Shown: piece after piece, positions 16,460 to 24,324 of the stretch
How positions within the stretch are numbered: the first letter of the stretch is position 1
Layout of the letters: the number at the start of each line of letters is the position of its first letter
Assembly: GCA_036652055.1 (NCBI GenBank)
Contig: JAVVWP010000019.1
Coordinates: 1-33,413 of the forward strand
DNA length: 33,413 bases
Reading direction: 5' to 3'
DNA from: Fimenecus sp036652055
GTDB taxonomy: Bacteria > Bacillota > Clostridia > Oscillospirales > Acutalibacteraceae
The notes under the pieces: generated by a model
What the model was told of the DNA's origin: nothing
The model's input: the letters and a program-made list of their open reading frames with translations, nothing else
The model's database searches: none
Position numbers and translations under genes: made by a program

Positions 16460-16488
16460 AGTATATCAAAAATTATCAACATTTTCAA
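16460..16488 (-). promoter_or_regulatory. Promoter for the ABC exporter operon
   Basis: On the minus strand, TTGAAA (16488-16483), 17 bases, TATACT (16465-16460), 29 bases before the start codon. It diverges from the tsaD promoter within the same 212-base gap. Confidence 0.6.
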
Positions 16489-16575
16489 TTATTTGACAAA
16501 TAATAAAAAACATTTAATTATTCTTAGCCTTTTCAAAATATTTCTAAATGAATTGCACCTGTTTACTGCTTTTTC

Positions 16576-16604
16576 TTGCTTAAAATGACTTGGAATGATA
16601 TAAT
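16576..16604 (+). promoter_or_regulatory. Promoter for tsaD
   Basis: TTGCTT, 17 bases, TATAAT, with TGA directly before the -10 hexamer (extended -10). Confidence 0.65.
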
Positions 16605-16642
16605 AACACAAGATTTAATCGTTTGAAAGGAACTGACATAAA

Positions 16643-17650
16643 GTGAAAATCTTATCAATAGAAAGCTCGTGTGATGAAACTGCAGCAGCAGTAGTTGAAG
16701 ATGGAAGAAATGTATTGTCATCAGTTATTTCAACTCAAATAGAAAAACATAAAATCTTTGGCGGTGTTGTGCCAGAGATAGCTTCACGAATGCACACAGA
16801 GGCTATTTGTGCAGTTGTTGACGAGGCATTAATGAATGCAAATTGTGAATTAGCAGATGTTGATGCAATAGCAGTTACATATGCCCCAGGGCTTATAGGA
16901 GCGTTGCTTATTGGTGTTAATTATGCAAAAGGGCTTTCATTAGCATCGGGAAAGCCTCTTATTCCCGTTCATCATTTACGCTCACATATTGCCGCAAACT
17001 ACATCACCCATAAGGCTCTTGAGCCGCCATTTATGTGTTTGGTTGTTTCTGGCGGAAACACATTGCTTGTTGATGTAAAAGATTATACCGATTTTAAAGT
17101 AATAGGAAGAACTCGTGACGATGCAGCAGGCGAAGCTATGGATAAAGCCGCAAGGACTTTAGGGCTTTCATATCCAGGTGGCGTAAATCTTGATAAAATA
17201 TCAAAAAATGGAAATCCAAACAGCTATAAATTTCCAATGCCGACGGTTGATGGCTCAGAGCTTGATTTTAGCTTTTCAGGGCTAAAAACATCTGTTATAA
17301 ATCTTTTACATAATATGGAGCAAAAAGGGGAAAATATTGAAATTGCTGATGTTGGAGCATCTTTTATAAATGCTGTTGTAAAACTACTTGTCAGAAACAC
17401 AAAAAGAGCAATAGAACAATATAACCCTACAAAGTTAGTCCTTGCAGGTGGAGTTTCTGCAAATTCTGTTTTGCGTGAATGTATGTTCACTCTTGCAAAA
17501 TCAAAAAGCATCGAATTATATCTTCCCGAGCTTTCGCTCTGTGGTGACAATGCCGCTATGGTAGGGGCGCAAGCTTATTATGAATATATAAACGGAAAGC
17601 GTGCAGACTCGTCACTTAATGCGGCAGCTACAATGTCAATCGAGGAATAA
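16643..17650 (+). CDS. tsaD: tRNA N6-adenosine threonylcarbamoyltransferase
   Basis: TsaD transfers the threonylcarbamoyl group to A37 of ANN-decoding tRNAs, working with TsaB and TsaE, which are not in the window. The 335-residue ASKHA-fold protein has the N-terminal SIESSCDETAAAVV motif, iron/metal ligands H111 and H115 in HHLRSH, VSGGNT, and late LAGGVSANSVLR and CGDNAAMVGA motifs. The start is GTG with AAAGGA upstream; no nearer ATG gives the standard N-terminus. It is a single-gene unit, divergent from the ABC exporter. Confidence 0.96.
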   Translation: MKILSIESSCDETAAAVVEDGRNVLSSVISTQIEKHKIFGGVVPEIASRMHTEAICAVVDEALMNANCELADVDAIAVTYAPGLIGALLIGVNYAKGLSLASGKPLIPVHHLRSHIAANYITHKALEPPFMCLVVSGGNTLLVDVKDYTDFKVIGRTRDDAAGEAMDKAARTLGLSYPGGVNLDKISKNGNPNSYKFPMPTVDGSELDFSFSGLKTSVINLLHNMEQKGENIEIADVGASFINAVVKLLVRNTKRAIEQYNPTKLVLAGGVSANSVLRECMFTLAKSKSIELYLPELSLCGDNAAMVGAQAYYEYINGKRADSSLNAAATMSIEE

Positions 17651-17717
17651 AATTAATATTTGTGTAATCTTCACCGAAAAGACACAAAAAATTGACAAAA
17701 ATTTAACACTTTTTTAC

Positions 17718-17746
17718 TTGCAAAAATGCAATTTATGGCTTATAAT
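17718..17746 (+). promoter_or_regulatory. Promoter for pckG
   Basis: TTGCAA, 17 bases, TATAAT, about 95 bases before the start codon, leaving an approximately 87-base leader without a clear hairpin. Confidence 0.65.
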
Positions 17747-17840
17747 TATTCACAATGGCGAGAATTTGATTTTTTAAATTTTCACTGTTTTGTATACTAA
17801 AAATTTCGGGAAACCCGAATTAAACAAAGGAGATAAAACT

Positions 17841-19631
17841 ATGGCAGCACTCACAACAAACAAAGGTCTTTTGTCATGGATTGACGAAAAGGTTGAACTC
17901 GTAAAGCCAAATGAAATAGTTTGGATTGATGGTTCTGAAAAGCAGATTGAAGCTCTCCGCAAGGAAGCTTGTGCAAGTGGTGAAATTCTTAAACTCAACG
18001 AAGAAAAACTTCCTGGCTGTTATTATCACAGAACAGCTGAAAACGATGTTGCTCGTGTTGAAGCAAGAACTCTTATTTGTTCTAAAAGCAAAGAGGATGC
18101 AGGTCCTACAAACAACTGGATGGATCCAAAAGAAGCTTATACAATGCTTTATGATATAGCAAAAGACAGCTATAAAGGCAGAACAATGTATATTATCCCT
18201 TATTCAATGGGCCCTGTTGGTTCTCCTTTCTCAAAAATCGGTGTTGAGCTTACTGACTCTATCTATGTTGTTCTTAATATGGCTATTATGACAAGAGTTG
18301 GTCAAAAAGTTCTTGATTGCCTTGGCGACAGCAACGATTGGGTTCGCTGCCTACATTGCAAATGTGAAATTGATGCTGAAAAGAGATACATTTGTCAATT
18401 CCCTGAAGACAATACAATTATTTCAGTTAATTCAGGATACGGCGGAAATGTTCTTCTTGGCAAAAAATGTTTTGCACTTCGTATTGCTTCATATCAAGGC
18501 AAAAACGAAGGTTGGATGGCTGAGCATATGCTTATCCTCGGCATTGAAAATCCAAAAGGCGAAATTAAATATATCTGTGCAGCTTTCCCATCAGCTTGTG
18601 GCAAGACAAACCTTGCAATGCTTATCCCACCAGAGGGATACAAAAAAGCAGGCTATAAAGTTTGGTGCGTAGGCGACGATATTTCTTGGCTTAGAAAAGG
18701 TCCTGATGGCAGACTTTATGCTATCAATCCTGAAAATGGTTTCTTTGGAGTTGCTCCTGGAACAAACGAAAAATCAAATCCAAATGCACTTGCATCAGCA
18801 ATGAGCGGAACAATATTTACAAATGTTGCTCTTAATCTTGATGATAATACAGTTTGGTGGGAAGGTCTTGACAAAAACCCACCTGTTAATGCACAAGAGT
18901 GGAAGGGTGCTAATGTTAATGGCCCTGAATTTATTGCAGCTGGCAATAAGCTTGCTCATCCAAACAGCCGTTTCACAGCTCCTGCTGTTAATTGCCCATG
19001 CGTTAGTTCTGAATTTGAAAATCCACAAGGCGTTCCAATTTCAGCAATCGTATTCGGTGGTAGGCGTGCAAAATTAGCTCCATTAGTATATCAATCAAGA
19101 AACTGGAACCACGGTGTATTTGTAGGTTCAATAATGGCTTCTGAAACAACAGCAGCAGCAACAGGTGCAACGGGCGTTGTTCGTCGTGATCCAATGGCTA
19201 TGCTTCCTTTCTGCGGTTACAATATGGGCGATTATTGGAAACATTGGATTGAAATCGGTGAGTCACTTGAGGCTGATAAAGCTCCAAAAATCTTCAATGT
19301 TAACTGGTTCCGTAAAGACGATGAAGGCAACTTTATGTGGCCTGGATTTGGCGATAATCTTCGTGTTCTTGAGTGGATTATTAAGCGTTGCGAAAACAAG
19401 GTTGACGCTGAAGAAACAGAAATCGGTTACATTCCTTATGCAAAGGACATCAATATTGATGGTCTTGATGGTGAAGTTTCACTTGAAAGCCTTAATAGTA
19501 TTCTTGATGTTGATAAGAGCCTCTGGTCAGCAGAAGCTGAAGGAATTTCTGAATTCTACAATAAATTCGGTGATAAACTCCCAACAGAACTTCAAGAAGA
19601 ACTTGATACTCTAAAAGCAAACATTAAATAA
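17841..19631 (+). CDS. pckG: Phosphoenolpyruvate carboxykinase (GTP)
   Basis: The enzyme interconverts oxaloacetate and phosphoenolpyruvate using GTP/GDP. In anaerobes it often runs in the carboxylating direction to make oxaloacetate. At 596 residues it has the GTP-class features: the phosphate loop FPSACGKTN (249-257) with the reactive cysteine C253, the substrate-binding YIIPYSMGPVGSPFSKIGVE stretch, VGDDISW, and the FGGRR motif, distinct from ATP-type PckA. The frame opens 17 codons earlier, but AAAGGAGAT lies before the ATG at 17841. Codon use looks more optimised than in neighbouring genes (many CTT and GCT codons), fitting high expression, and the gene is followed by a strong terminator. 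Confidence 0.97.
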   Translation: MAALTTNKGLLSWIDEKVELVKPNEIVWIDGSEKQIEALRKEACASGEILKLNEEKLPGCYYHRTAENDVARVEARTLICSKSKEDAGPTNNWMDPKEAYTMLYDIAKDSYKGRTMYIIPYSMGPVGSPFSKIGVELTDSIYVVLNMAIMTRVGQKVLDCLGDSNDWVRCLHCKCEIDAEKRYICQFPEDNTIISVNSGYGGNVLLGKKCFALRIASYQGKNEGWMAEHMLILGIENPKGEIKYICAAFPSACGKTNLAMLIPPEGYKKAGYKVWCVGDDISWLRKGPDGRLYAINPENGFFGVAPGTNEKSNPNALASAMSGTIFTNVALNLDDNTVWWEGLDKNPPVNAQEWKGANVNGPEFIAAGNKLAHPNSRFTAPAVNCPCVSSEFENPQGVPISAIVFGGRRAKLAPLVYQSRNWNHGVFVGSIMASETTAAATGATGVVRRDPMAMLPFCGYNMGDYWKHWIEIGESLEADKAPKIFNVNWFRKDDEGNFMWPGFGDNLRVLEWIIKRCENKVDAEETEIGYIPYAKDINIDGLDGEVSLESLNSILDVDKSLWSAEAEGISEFYNKFGDKLPTELQEELDTLKANIK

Positions 19632-19646
19632 TATAGTTTTAAAAAT

Positions 19647-19684
19647 AATCCGTCTTGCTTTTATTAGCAGGGCGGATTTTTTTT
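19647..19684 (+). terminator. Terminator of pckG
   Basis: A 12-bp stem with two G-U pairs, AATCCGTCTTGC against GCAGGGCGGATT around an 8-base loop, runs into eight T residues. Confidence 0.85.
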
Positions 19685-19699
19685 AAGTTTAATAAAAAG

Positions 19700-19738
19700 G
19701 TCGCCACATCAGACTTAACTAATGTGGCGACTTTTTTT
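19700..19738. terminator. Bidirectional terminator between pckG and the surface protein gene
   Basis: GTCGCCACAT (19700-19709) and ATGTGGCGAC (19722-19731) form a perfect 10-bp stem. Seven T residues follow on the plus strand and five A residues precede on the left, so it can stop transcription both ways. Confidence 0.85.
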
Positions 19739-19758
19739 GCTATTTTATAAAAACAAGC

Positions 19759-22176
19759 TTATGCAGCAAAAAATGTAACGGGTTGATATGCGCTTCTAAC
19801 AGAAGAATTTGTAGTAGTAGGAACGGTGAGTTCATTTACAGTAATCTGATATGAAATCGCCGAACCATCAGTTAGTGTGCCTGTAATTATTGCTGTTCCG
19901 CCTGAAACGCCAGTAACAATGCCATCTGTTGAAACTGCAGCGACTGCACTGTTAGATGAAGTCCAAACAGCACTTTCTTTAGCAACATTTAAAGTCTTTC
20001 CAGCCTCAACAACAAAGGTATTAGTTATTTCTGCAGAAGGAGCGTTAGCAGCAGGTTTAAACTCAGTTGCCGCTTTTGCAGTTGTTGCAGGTGCAGTTGT
20101 AGAAGGTGAAGCTGTGGTAGTTTCACCGCTGGTCGCTTCTTTGGTTGTCGCTTCGGTTGTGCCAACTGTTGGAAGTGGTATCTTATCATTTTGATAATCA
20201 TATTCATAAATCACAGCATTATCAGGGCCATATATATTCCAAGTCCTGTTAAGACCAATTAATTTAAGAATAGGTGAATTTTCACCAACGCTTCCAATCA
20301 AAATTCCATAAATCTTTACATGTGCCGACACCGTCATATATGGATCATTATCCGTCATGGCTACCGCCAGTTCAAACGGAATATCGGCAGTTACATCTAA
20401 AACAAGTTTAGCAGTTGTTTTATTGTAGAATGAAATTTTAGCATCAGAATCAAGACCAATACCAGTTTCGATAGCAGCATCTACAAGGTTAAGCCCAAAG
20501 AATTTAAGTGCAAGAGAGAAGTTGACTGTCAACTGTGCATCTGCAGAAAGATTAAGGGTTGTCTTTGTATAAGTTGTATCACTGATAAATCTACCTTGAT
20601 TGTTAATGATTTCATATCCACGAGCTTGATTGCTTTCAACAACAAGTTCAATAGTACCGTCCATATTAAAACGAAGATTAATGTCAAGACCAATTGAAAT
20701 TATAGGAAAATTAGGAATAGGAACATTAATACTTGCAATTTTAAATGTGTTGCTTATTGAATTTGTAACTTTGTCAACAGCATTTTGAAGCTTTTGATGA
20801 ACGCCAAGACCAGAAAGTGCATCAGCTTCATCTAAGGTTAAATCCTCGCCCCAGTTATAATCGGCGATAGTTTTGTTGTAGTTGCCTTCTATCTTAGTCG
20901 AATCTGCTAAATCATAATCAACACGGATATAAGCCTCATTAATTTGAGCCTTTAAAAGATTTACATCAGCTTTTGAGCTAAGATTAAAGTTAGTTAAGTT
21001 GTATGTTTTTGTAACCTTAACGCCTTTAATAACAGCAGAAACTGAGAAATCCATCTTATCGCCATCAATTTTGCCAGAAACAGAATATCCGTTTACGCTG
21101 AAATTGATGTTGATTGGCTTTTTAGTAATATTTGTGCAATTTTTAGTAAGTGGCTCGTCCTTTAAAAGGCTAAGCATGGTAGCTTCGTCAGAAAGAGTTC
21201 CAACGCCGCTATTTGCAAGAGAGAAACCGTCAGTAGCTTCTAAATCGGTTTTATTAAGAACATCTCCCGTTGCATCTATAACCTGTGCAGTTTGGAAATC
21301 AGGCTGGAAACTGCTTTGATAATCAATCGAGTCGAAAACTTCGCTAAGTTCAGCCTGCATACATTCAAGTTGAATTTGGTCGTCGGATTTTTCTACATCG
21401 GTGACTTTCCTAAGTGAACCAAATGGATTTTCTTCGGTTGCTGGAAGAACGATTATGTTGTTCTCCACAAGAGCTTCAGCTTCAGCAGTTGCAGGAACAG
21501 CAATTATTTCCTTTTCAACTACCTTTTCGGTTGGCATTCCTGTAACCTCATCAATAACAGTTACAGTTTCAGAGAATTTTTTCTCTACTTCAAAACTTTT
21601 TGATGATGAAAGGTCTTTAACATTTTCATTTGGCTTAACGAGTGCCTTTTGCTCATCGAATTTTTTTGAACTCCAAAGGTCTTTAGCGATTGCGAGGGCA
21701 ATTTGACCATCTTCGAGAGTAACCTTGCGATTGTCAAGTTTTCCACCTTTTAGCGTAATAACGCCATTAGCTGCGGCAATAGCAACTTCATCAGCAAACC
21801 TAATTTTGTCTGCATTTTTGATTGGTGTTGCATTGTCACCTTTTAGCTTAGCTGCTCTTACAAGTGTAGCTGCCATAAAATCTGCGGTAACACTTGCTAA
21901 AACATCAAGCTGTTCGTCCGCTTTAATAACTCCCCATTCAAATGCAGTTTGAACTGCTGAGAAATAGGTGTTATCTTTTTGGACACTCTCAATGTATGGT
22001 TCGGTTTGCTCAAAATAAGTCATTCCAAATTCGGAATCGACAATTGACAACCATTGACCAACTTTAAGAGTTGCGTTTTCCCTTGTAACATTTCCTGAAA
22101 CAGTCGACACTATTCCAAAAATCAAGCAAAAGCTAAGTACAAGAGAAATGATTTTCTTGGGTAATTTTCTTTTCAT
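19759..22176 (-). CDS. Large secreted protein with SLH-like, beta-rich and Big2-like parts
   Basis: The 805-residue protein starts with a classical signal peptide (KRKLPKK, then a hydrophobic core to about residue 28). Residues about 45-165 contain two segments resembling degenerate S-layer homology repeats: one around AVQTAFEWGVI and a later LVRAAKL, and a second around EVAIAAANGVI and ALAIAKDLW. A Glu/Val-rich stretch follows (170-260), then a beta-rich region of about 300 residues with no family I recognise. About 670-716 is a Thr/Ala-rich linker, and about 717-779 looks like a Big2 Ig-like domain (WTSSNSAVAAVSTDGIVTGVS). There is no LPxTG sorting motif, so any attachment would be through the SLH-like part. 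AGGAGGT lies seven bases before the ATG, behind a consensus promoter. Function is unknown, probably envelope-associated. Confidence 0.8.
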   Translation of the reverse strand: MKRKLPKKIISLVLSFCLIFGIVSTVSGNVTRENATLKVGQWLSIVDSEFGMTYFEQTEPYIESVQKDNTYFSAVQTAFEWGVIKADEQLDVLASVTADFMAATLVRAAKLKGDNATPIKNADKIRFADEVAIAAANGVITLKGGKLDNRKVTLEDGQIALAIAKDLWSSKKFDEQKALVKPNENVKDLSSSKSFEVEKKFSETVTVIDEVTGMPTEKVVEKEIIAVPATAEAEALVENNIIVLPATEENPFGSLRKVTDVEKSDDQIQLECMQAELSEVFDSIDYQSSFQPDFQTAQVIDATGDVLNKTDLEATDGFSLANSGVGTLSDEATMLSLLKDEPLTKNCTNITKKPININFSVNGYSVSGKIDGDKMDFSVSAVIKGVKVTKTYNLTNFNLSSKADVNLLKAQINEAYIRVDYDLADSTKIEGNYNKTIADYNWGEDLTLDEADALSGLGVHQKLQNAVDKVTNSISNTFKIASINVPIPNFPIISIGLDINLRFNMDGTIELVVESNQARGYEIINNQGRFISDTTYTKTTLNLSADAQLTVNFSLALKFFGLNLVDAAIETGIGLDSDAKISFYNKTTAKLVLDVTADIPFELAVAMTDNDPYMTVSAHVKIYGILIGSVGENSPILKLIGLNRTWNIYGPDNAVIYEYDYQNDKIPLPTVGTTEATTKEATSGETTTASPSTTAPATTAKAATEFKPAANAPSAEITNTFVVEAGKTLNVAKESAVWTSSNSAVAAVSTDGIVTGVSGGTAIITGTLTDGSAISYQITVNELTVPTTTNSSVRSAYQPVTFFAA

Positions 22177-22225
22177 TCACTTACCTCCTAAATAAAATTT
22201 TGCGTTGAAGAATTTCGCCAATATC

Positions 22226-22254
22226 ATTATATTTTTCATTGACGAGTTTGTCAA
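22226..22254 (-). promoter_or_regulatory. Consensus promoter for the secreted protein gene
   Basis: On the minus strand, TTGACA (22254-22249), 17 bases, TATAAT (22231-22226). Both hexamers match the sigma-A consensus exactly. Confidence 0.8.
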
Positions 22255-22336
22255 TTATAGTTATTAAAATTTTACACAATTTCAAAAGTTTGTTAGTTTA
22301 GCACAAATCACGCCCTCTGTTTTTAGCAAAAAATAC

Positions 22337-22369
22337 AGCAATATTAGTTAAAAAATAACTAATATTGCT
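22337..22369 (-). terminator. Terminator downstream of the XRE gene
   Basis: AGCAATATTAGTTA and TAACTAATATTGCT form a perfect 14-bp stem with an A5 loop. On the minus strand it is followed by GTATTTTTTG. It lies about 190 bases after the XRE stop, leaving a long 3' region. Confidence 0.6.
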
Positions 22370-22561
22370 ACGGTAGTCTATTATCTTTTCGAGGCTAAAT
22401 TTCAAAAAAACAAAATCCCCAAAAAAGCTTGTAGAATAAAGCCCTAAGAGGTGTAAAGCTGCACAAAAAGAGCATAAATTCCGTACTAAAACAGCGAAAG
22501 AAAAGCCTCCTTTTTACATTAAAAATAGAAATGTAAGATTAGAAAACAATTATTAATAATT

Positions 22562-22879
22562 CTATGTGTTTTTTTTTGTTAATCTTTCGGCAATTTCAAG
22601 AATTAAAATCAAATCATTTTCAGGCATTTTAGAAATTTGGTCAATAAGTTTTTGAGTAATAATTGGATAATCAATTTCATCATCAAAAAAACATTTTGGT
22701 GAAATTTCGAGATATTCACAAATATAAAGAAATTCAGACAGAGAAGGCAAGGCACGACCGGAAGTAATACTTTGTATATAGCTTTTGCTGTGACCTAAAT
22801 CATTGCTCATACGATATTCAGATATTCCTTTTTTTACCCTTAATTCAGTTATGCGATTTCTAATAAAATCCTCATTCAT
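22562..22879 (-). CDS. XRE-family transcriptional regulator
   Basis: This 105-residue protein has an N-terminal Cro/C1 helix-turn-helix (about 6-62). It has the usual order RNRITELRVKKGIS, then a recognition helix around GHSKSYIQSITSGRALPS, then LYICEYLEISPKCFFD. The C-terminal 40 residues form a short helical tail with no sensor domain I recognise. AGGGTGA precedes the ATG. It is transcribed away from the Hpt-like gene across a 162-base gap and may control itself and that gene. The target and signal are unknown. Confidence 0.88.
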   Translation of the reverse strand: MNEDFIRNRITELRVKKGISEYRMSNDLGHSKSYIQSITSGRALPSLSEFLYICEYLEISPKCFFDDEIDYPIITQKLIDQISKMPENDLILILEIAERLTKKNT

Positions 22880-22966
22880 TTTTTCACCCTCATTCCTTAA
22901 ATAGTTGATAATAAAATTATATAATTAATACAAATGCATATGTACCTATATAATTATCTATAAAGA

Positions 22967-22995
22967 TTGACAACAGCTGATACAATTAGTATAAT
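22967..22995 (+). promoter_or_regulatory. Consensus promoter for the Hpt-like gene
   Basis: TTGACA, 17 bases, TATAAT: an exact sigma-A consensus. The predicted transcript starts near 23002, giving a leader of about 40 bases to the GTG at 23042. Confidence 0.8.
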
Positions 22996-23041
22996 GATAA
23001 AAATAGTTTTATAAATATTAATTAGCGGGAGGCATTCACAA

Positions 23042-23449
23042 GTGTATAATTTAATTTTATATGTGGATTGCCTAAATGGTGTATATAGTGAGGGGGCATC
23101 TAAGGCTTTGCAAATGAATGAAAAATTATTAAATTGGGGCTGTGATGTTGACGGTGCAATGGAAAGACTTGTCAACGATTGTGACTGCTATTTAAAATGC
23201 TTAAACATTTTAATAAAAGAAGAAACCTTTAACAAATTAAAAATAGGTCTTGAAAAAGAAGATGCGGATAAATCGATTTTTGCGGCATACACTTTAAAAG
23301 GAGTGCTTGGCAATTTAGGAATAACGCCAATGTATGAAGTTAATAACAAAATTATAGAAATGTTATATGCAAAAGATTATTCCACTGCAAAGGTTCTTTT
23401 TAATGAATTAATGGCATTAAAAAGCGAGCTTCAACTATTGATAAAATAG
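23042..23449 (+). CDS. Hpt-like protein lacking the phospho-accepting histidine
   Basis: The 135-residue protein is mostly helical and matches the histidine phosphotransfer (Hpt) pattern. A GCDVDGAMERLVNDCDCYLKC helix pair is followed by AYTLKG-x(3)-NLG, where true Hpt proteins have A-H-x-L-K-G. The phosphorylated histidine position is tyrosine (Y83), so phosphotransfer is unlikely; the fold may serve as a binding module. The GTG at 23042 has a good SD (GGGAGG, nine-base spacing). An internal ATG at 23114 with a weak AAGG would give the more usual Hpt length and N-terminus (MNEKLLNWGCD), so the start is uncertain. It is divergent from the XRE gene. The pentapeptide gene starts 43 bases downstream. 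Confidence 0.7.
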   Translation: MYNLILYVDCLNGVYSEGASKALQMNEKLLNWGCDVDGAMERLVNDCDCYLKCLNILIKEETFNKLKIGLEKEDADKSIFAAYTLKGVLGNLGITPMYEVNNKIIEMLYAKDYSTAKVLFNELMALKSELQLLIK

Positions 23450-23492
23450 TCGAATTATGATAGTATAATTCAAAAAGATGGAGAAAACTATT

Positions 23493-24140
23493 ATGATTTC
23501 AAAGCCAAAAATTAAATTAGATATTAAGCTTATAGATAACTTAGATTTATATAGTGTTAGTTTTATTGAAAATGAAACTAAAATAAGAGATATAAAAGTT
23601 AAAGGTAACAAATCCAAAGGTGCTGACTTTTTTAAGCTGGAATTTTGCGGTTCTATTATTGAAAATTCTGCATTTGTTGATTGTGATTTTGAAAAAGCCG
23701 AATTTGAAGATGTAATATTCGATAGCTGTGACTTTTCAAATAGTAGCTTTAAAAGTGGATATTTCAATAGATGTGAGTTTGTCAATTGCAAATGTATAGG
23801 TGTTAATGCAGACAATGCGGTGCTAAAAAACATAACCATTAAAAACTCGAACTTTTCCTATTCTATATTTTCAAAGGCAGAATTTAACAATTTAAAAATT
23901 ATTGGCAGTGATTTTTCAAATTCAACCATTTCAGAAGCAAAAATAAAAAAGCTTGAATGTGAAGATGCAAAGTTTATAGGAACCAACTTTTTTAAAACGA
24001 TGTTAAAAGAAATTGATTTTAGTAAAAGTGAGTTTGAAGGAATATTAATTTCAGATAGTTTTGAAGAACTAAGAGGTTGCACAGTTAACGAATATCAAAC
24101 GAGTGGAATTGCAAAACTTCTCGGAATAACAATAAAATAA
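23493..24140 (+). CDS. Pentapeptide-repeat protein
   Basis: The 215-residue protein carries a run of pentapeptide-type repeats from about residue 45 to 185, with Phe, Leu or Ile every fifth position (for example FVDCDFEKAEFEDVIFDSCD, later NSNFSYSIFSKAEF). This predicts a right-handed quadrilateral beta helix. No signal peptide or membrane segment is present. Pentapeptide proteins include DNA-mimic gyrase protectors, but the sequence does not show which role applies here. An ATG at 23478 forms part of the SD (TGGAGA), so the ATG at 23493 is preferred. A TATAAT at 23464-23469 could give a separate promoter, but read-through from the Hpt-like gene is equally possible. Confidence 0.82.
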   Translation: MISKPKIKLDIKLIDNLDLYSVSFIENETKIRDIKVKGNKSKGADFFKLEFCGSIIENSAFVDCDFEKAEFEDVIFDSCDFSNSSFKSGYFNRCEFVNCKCIGVNADNAVLKNITIKNSNFSYSIFSKAEFNNLKIIGSDFSNSTISEAKIKKLECEDAKFIGTNFFKTMLKEIDFSKSEFEGILISDSFEELRGCTVNEYQTSGIAKLLGITIK

Positions 24141-24153
24141 ATAAACAAAAGCA

Positions 24154-24195
24154 AAAAAGCTGTTTTACTTAAAGTGTTGAGTAAAGCGGCTTTTT
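24154..24195. terminator. Terminator after the pentapeptide gene
   Basis: A 16-bp stem with two G-U pairs begins AAAAAGC and closes with GCTTTTT around a 10-base loop. Its U-rich arm serves the plus strand; the A-run gives the same on the minus strand. Confidence 0.8.
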
Positions 24196-24225
24196 GAATT
24201 ATATATAATAAAAGGTAAATACTAT

Positions 24226-24265
24226 TTTACATAGATTTAACATTCATCTGCTTTTAGAATTTACA
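24226..24265 (+). promoter_or_regulatory. PhoP-box-like direct repeats upstream of pstS
   Basis: TTTACA (24226) and TTAACA (24237) are exactly 11 bases apart, and a further TTTACA stands at 24260, close to the fourth position of an 11-base register. The third position (CTGCTT) is degenerate. This matches the Bacillus PhoP box, TT(A/C/T)ACA repeats with five-base spacers. A TATAAG at 24273-24278 may be the -10. The operon it precedes ends with a PhoP/PhoR-type pair, so autoregulation on phosphate limitation is likely. Confidence 0.6.
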
Positions 24266-24324
24266 AAAAAAATATAAGATATTACTGTAATCACAAAACA
24301 AAACTATTTTAAGGAGAACAACTA

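Larger units (their letters stand above)
22177..22561. other. Gene-free region between the surface protein and XRE genes
   Basis: This 385-base stretch holds the surface protein promoter (22226-22254) and a terminator-like hairpin (22337-22369). Its right half has an orphan SD-like AAAAAGGAGG on the minus strand (22515-22506) with no start codon at a useful distance. The only ATG downstream (22475) opens just 26 codons. I see no supportable gene in it. Confidence 0.6.

Noticed and set aside
17659..17689. Weak hairpin TTTGTGT/ACACAAA after tsaD as a terminator
   Set aside because: Only seven A/T-rich pairs with a 17-base loop and no T-run follow; not enough to call.
18298..19614. Several open frames in other phases within pckG on both strands
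   Set aside because: They arise from the biased codon use of a highly expressed gene; none has an SD and a known motif.
22396..22475. Minus-strand small hydrophobic frame downstream of the XRE gene
   Set aside because: A careful codon count gives only 26 residues before a stop, and the SD-like AAAAAGGAGG is 31 bases before its ATG.
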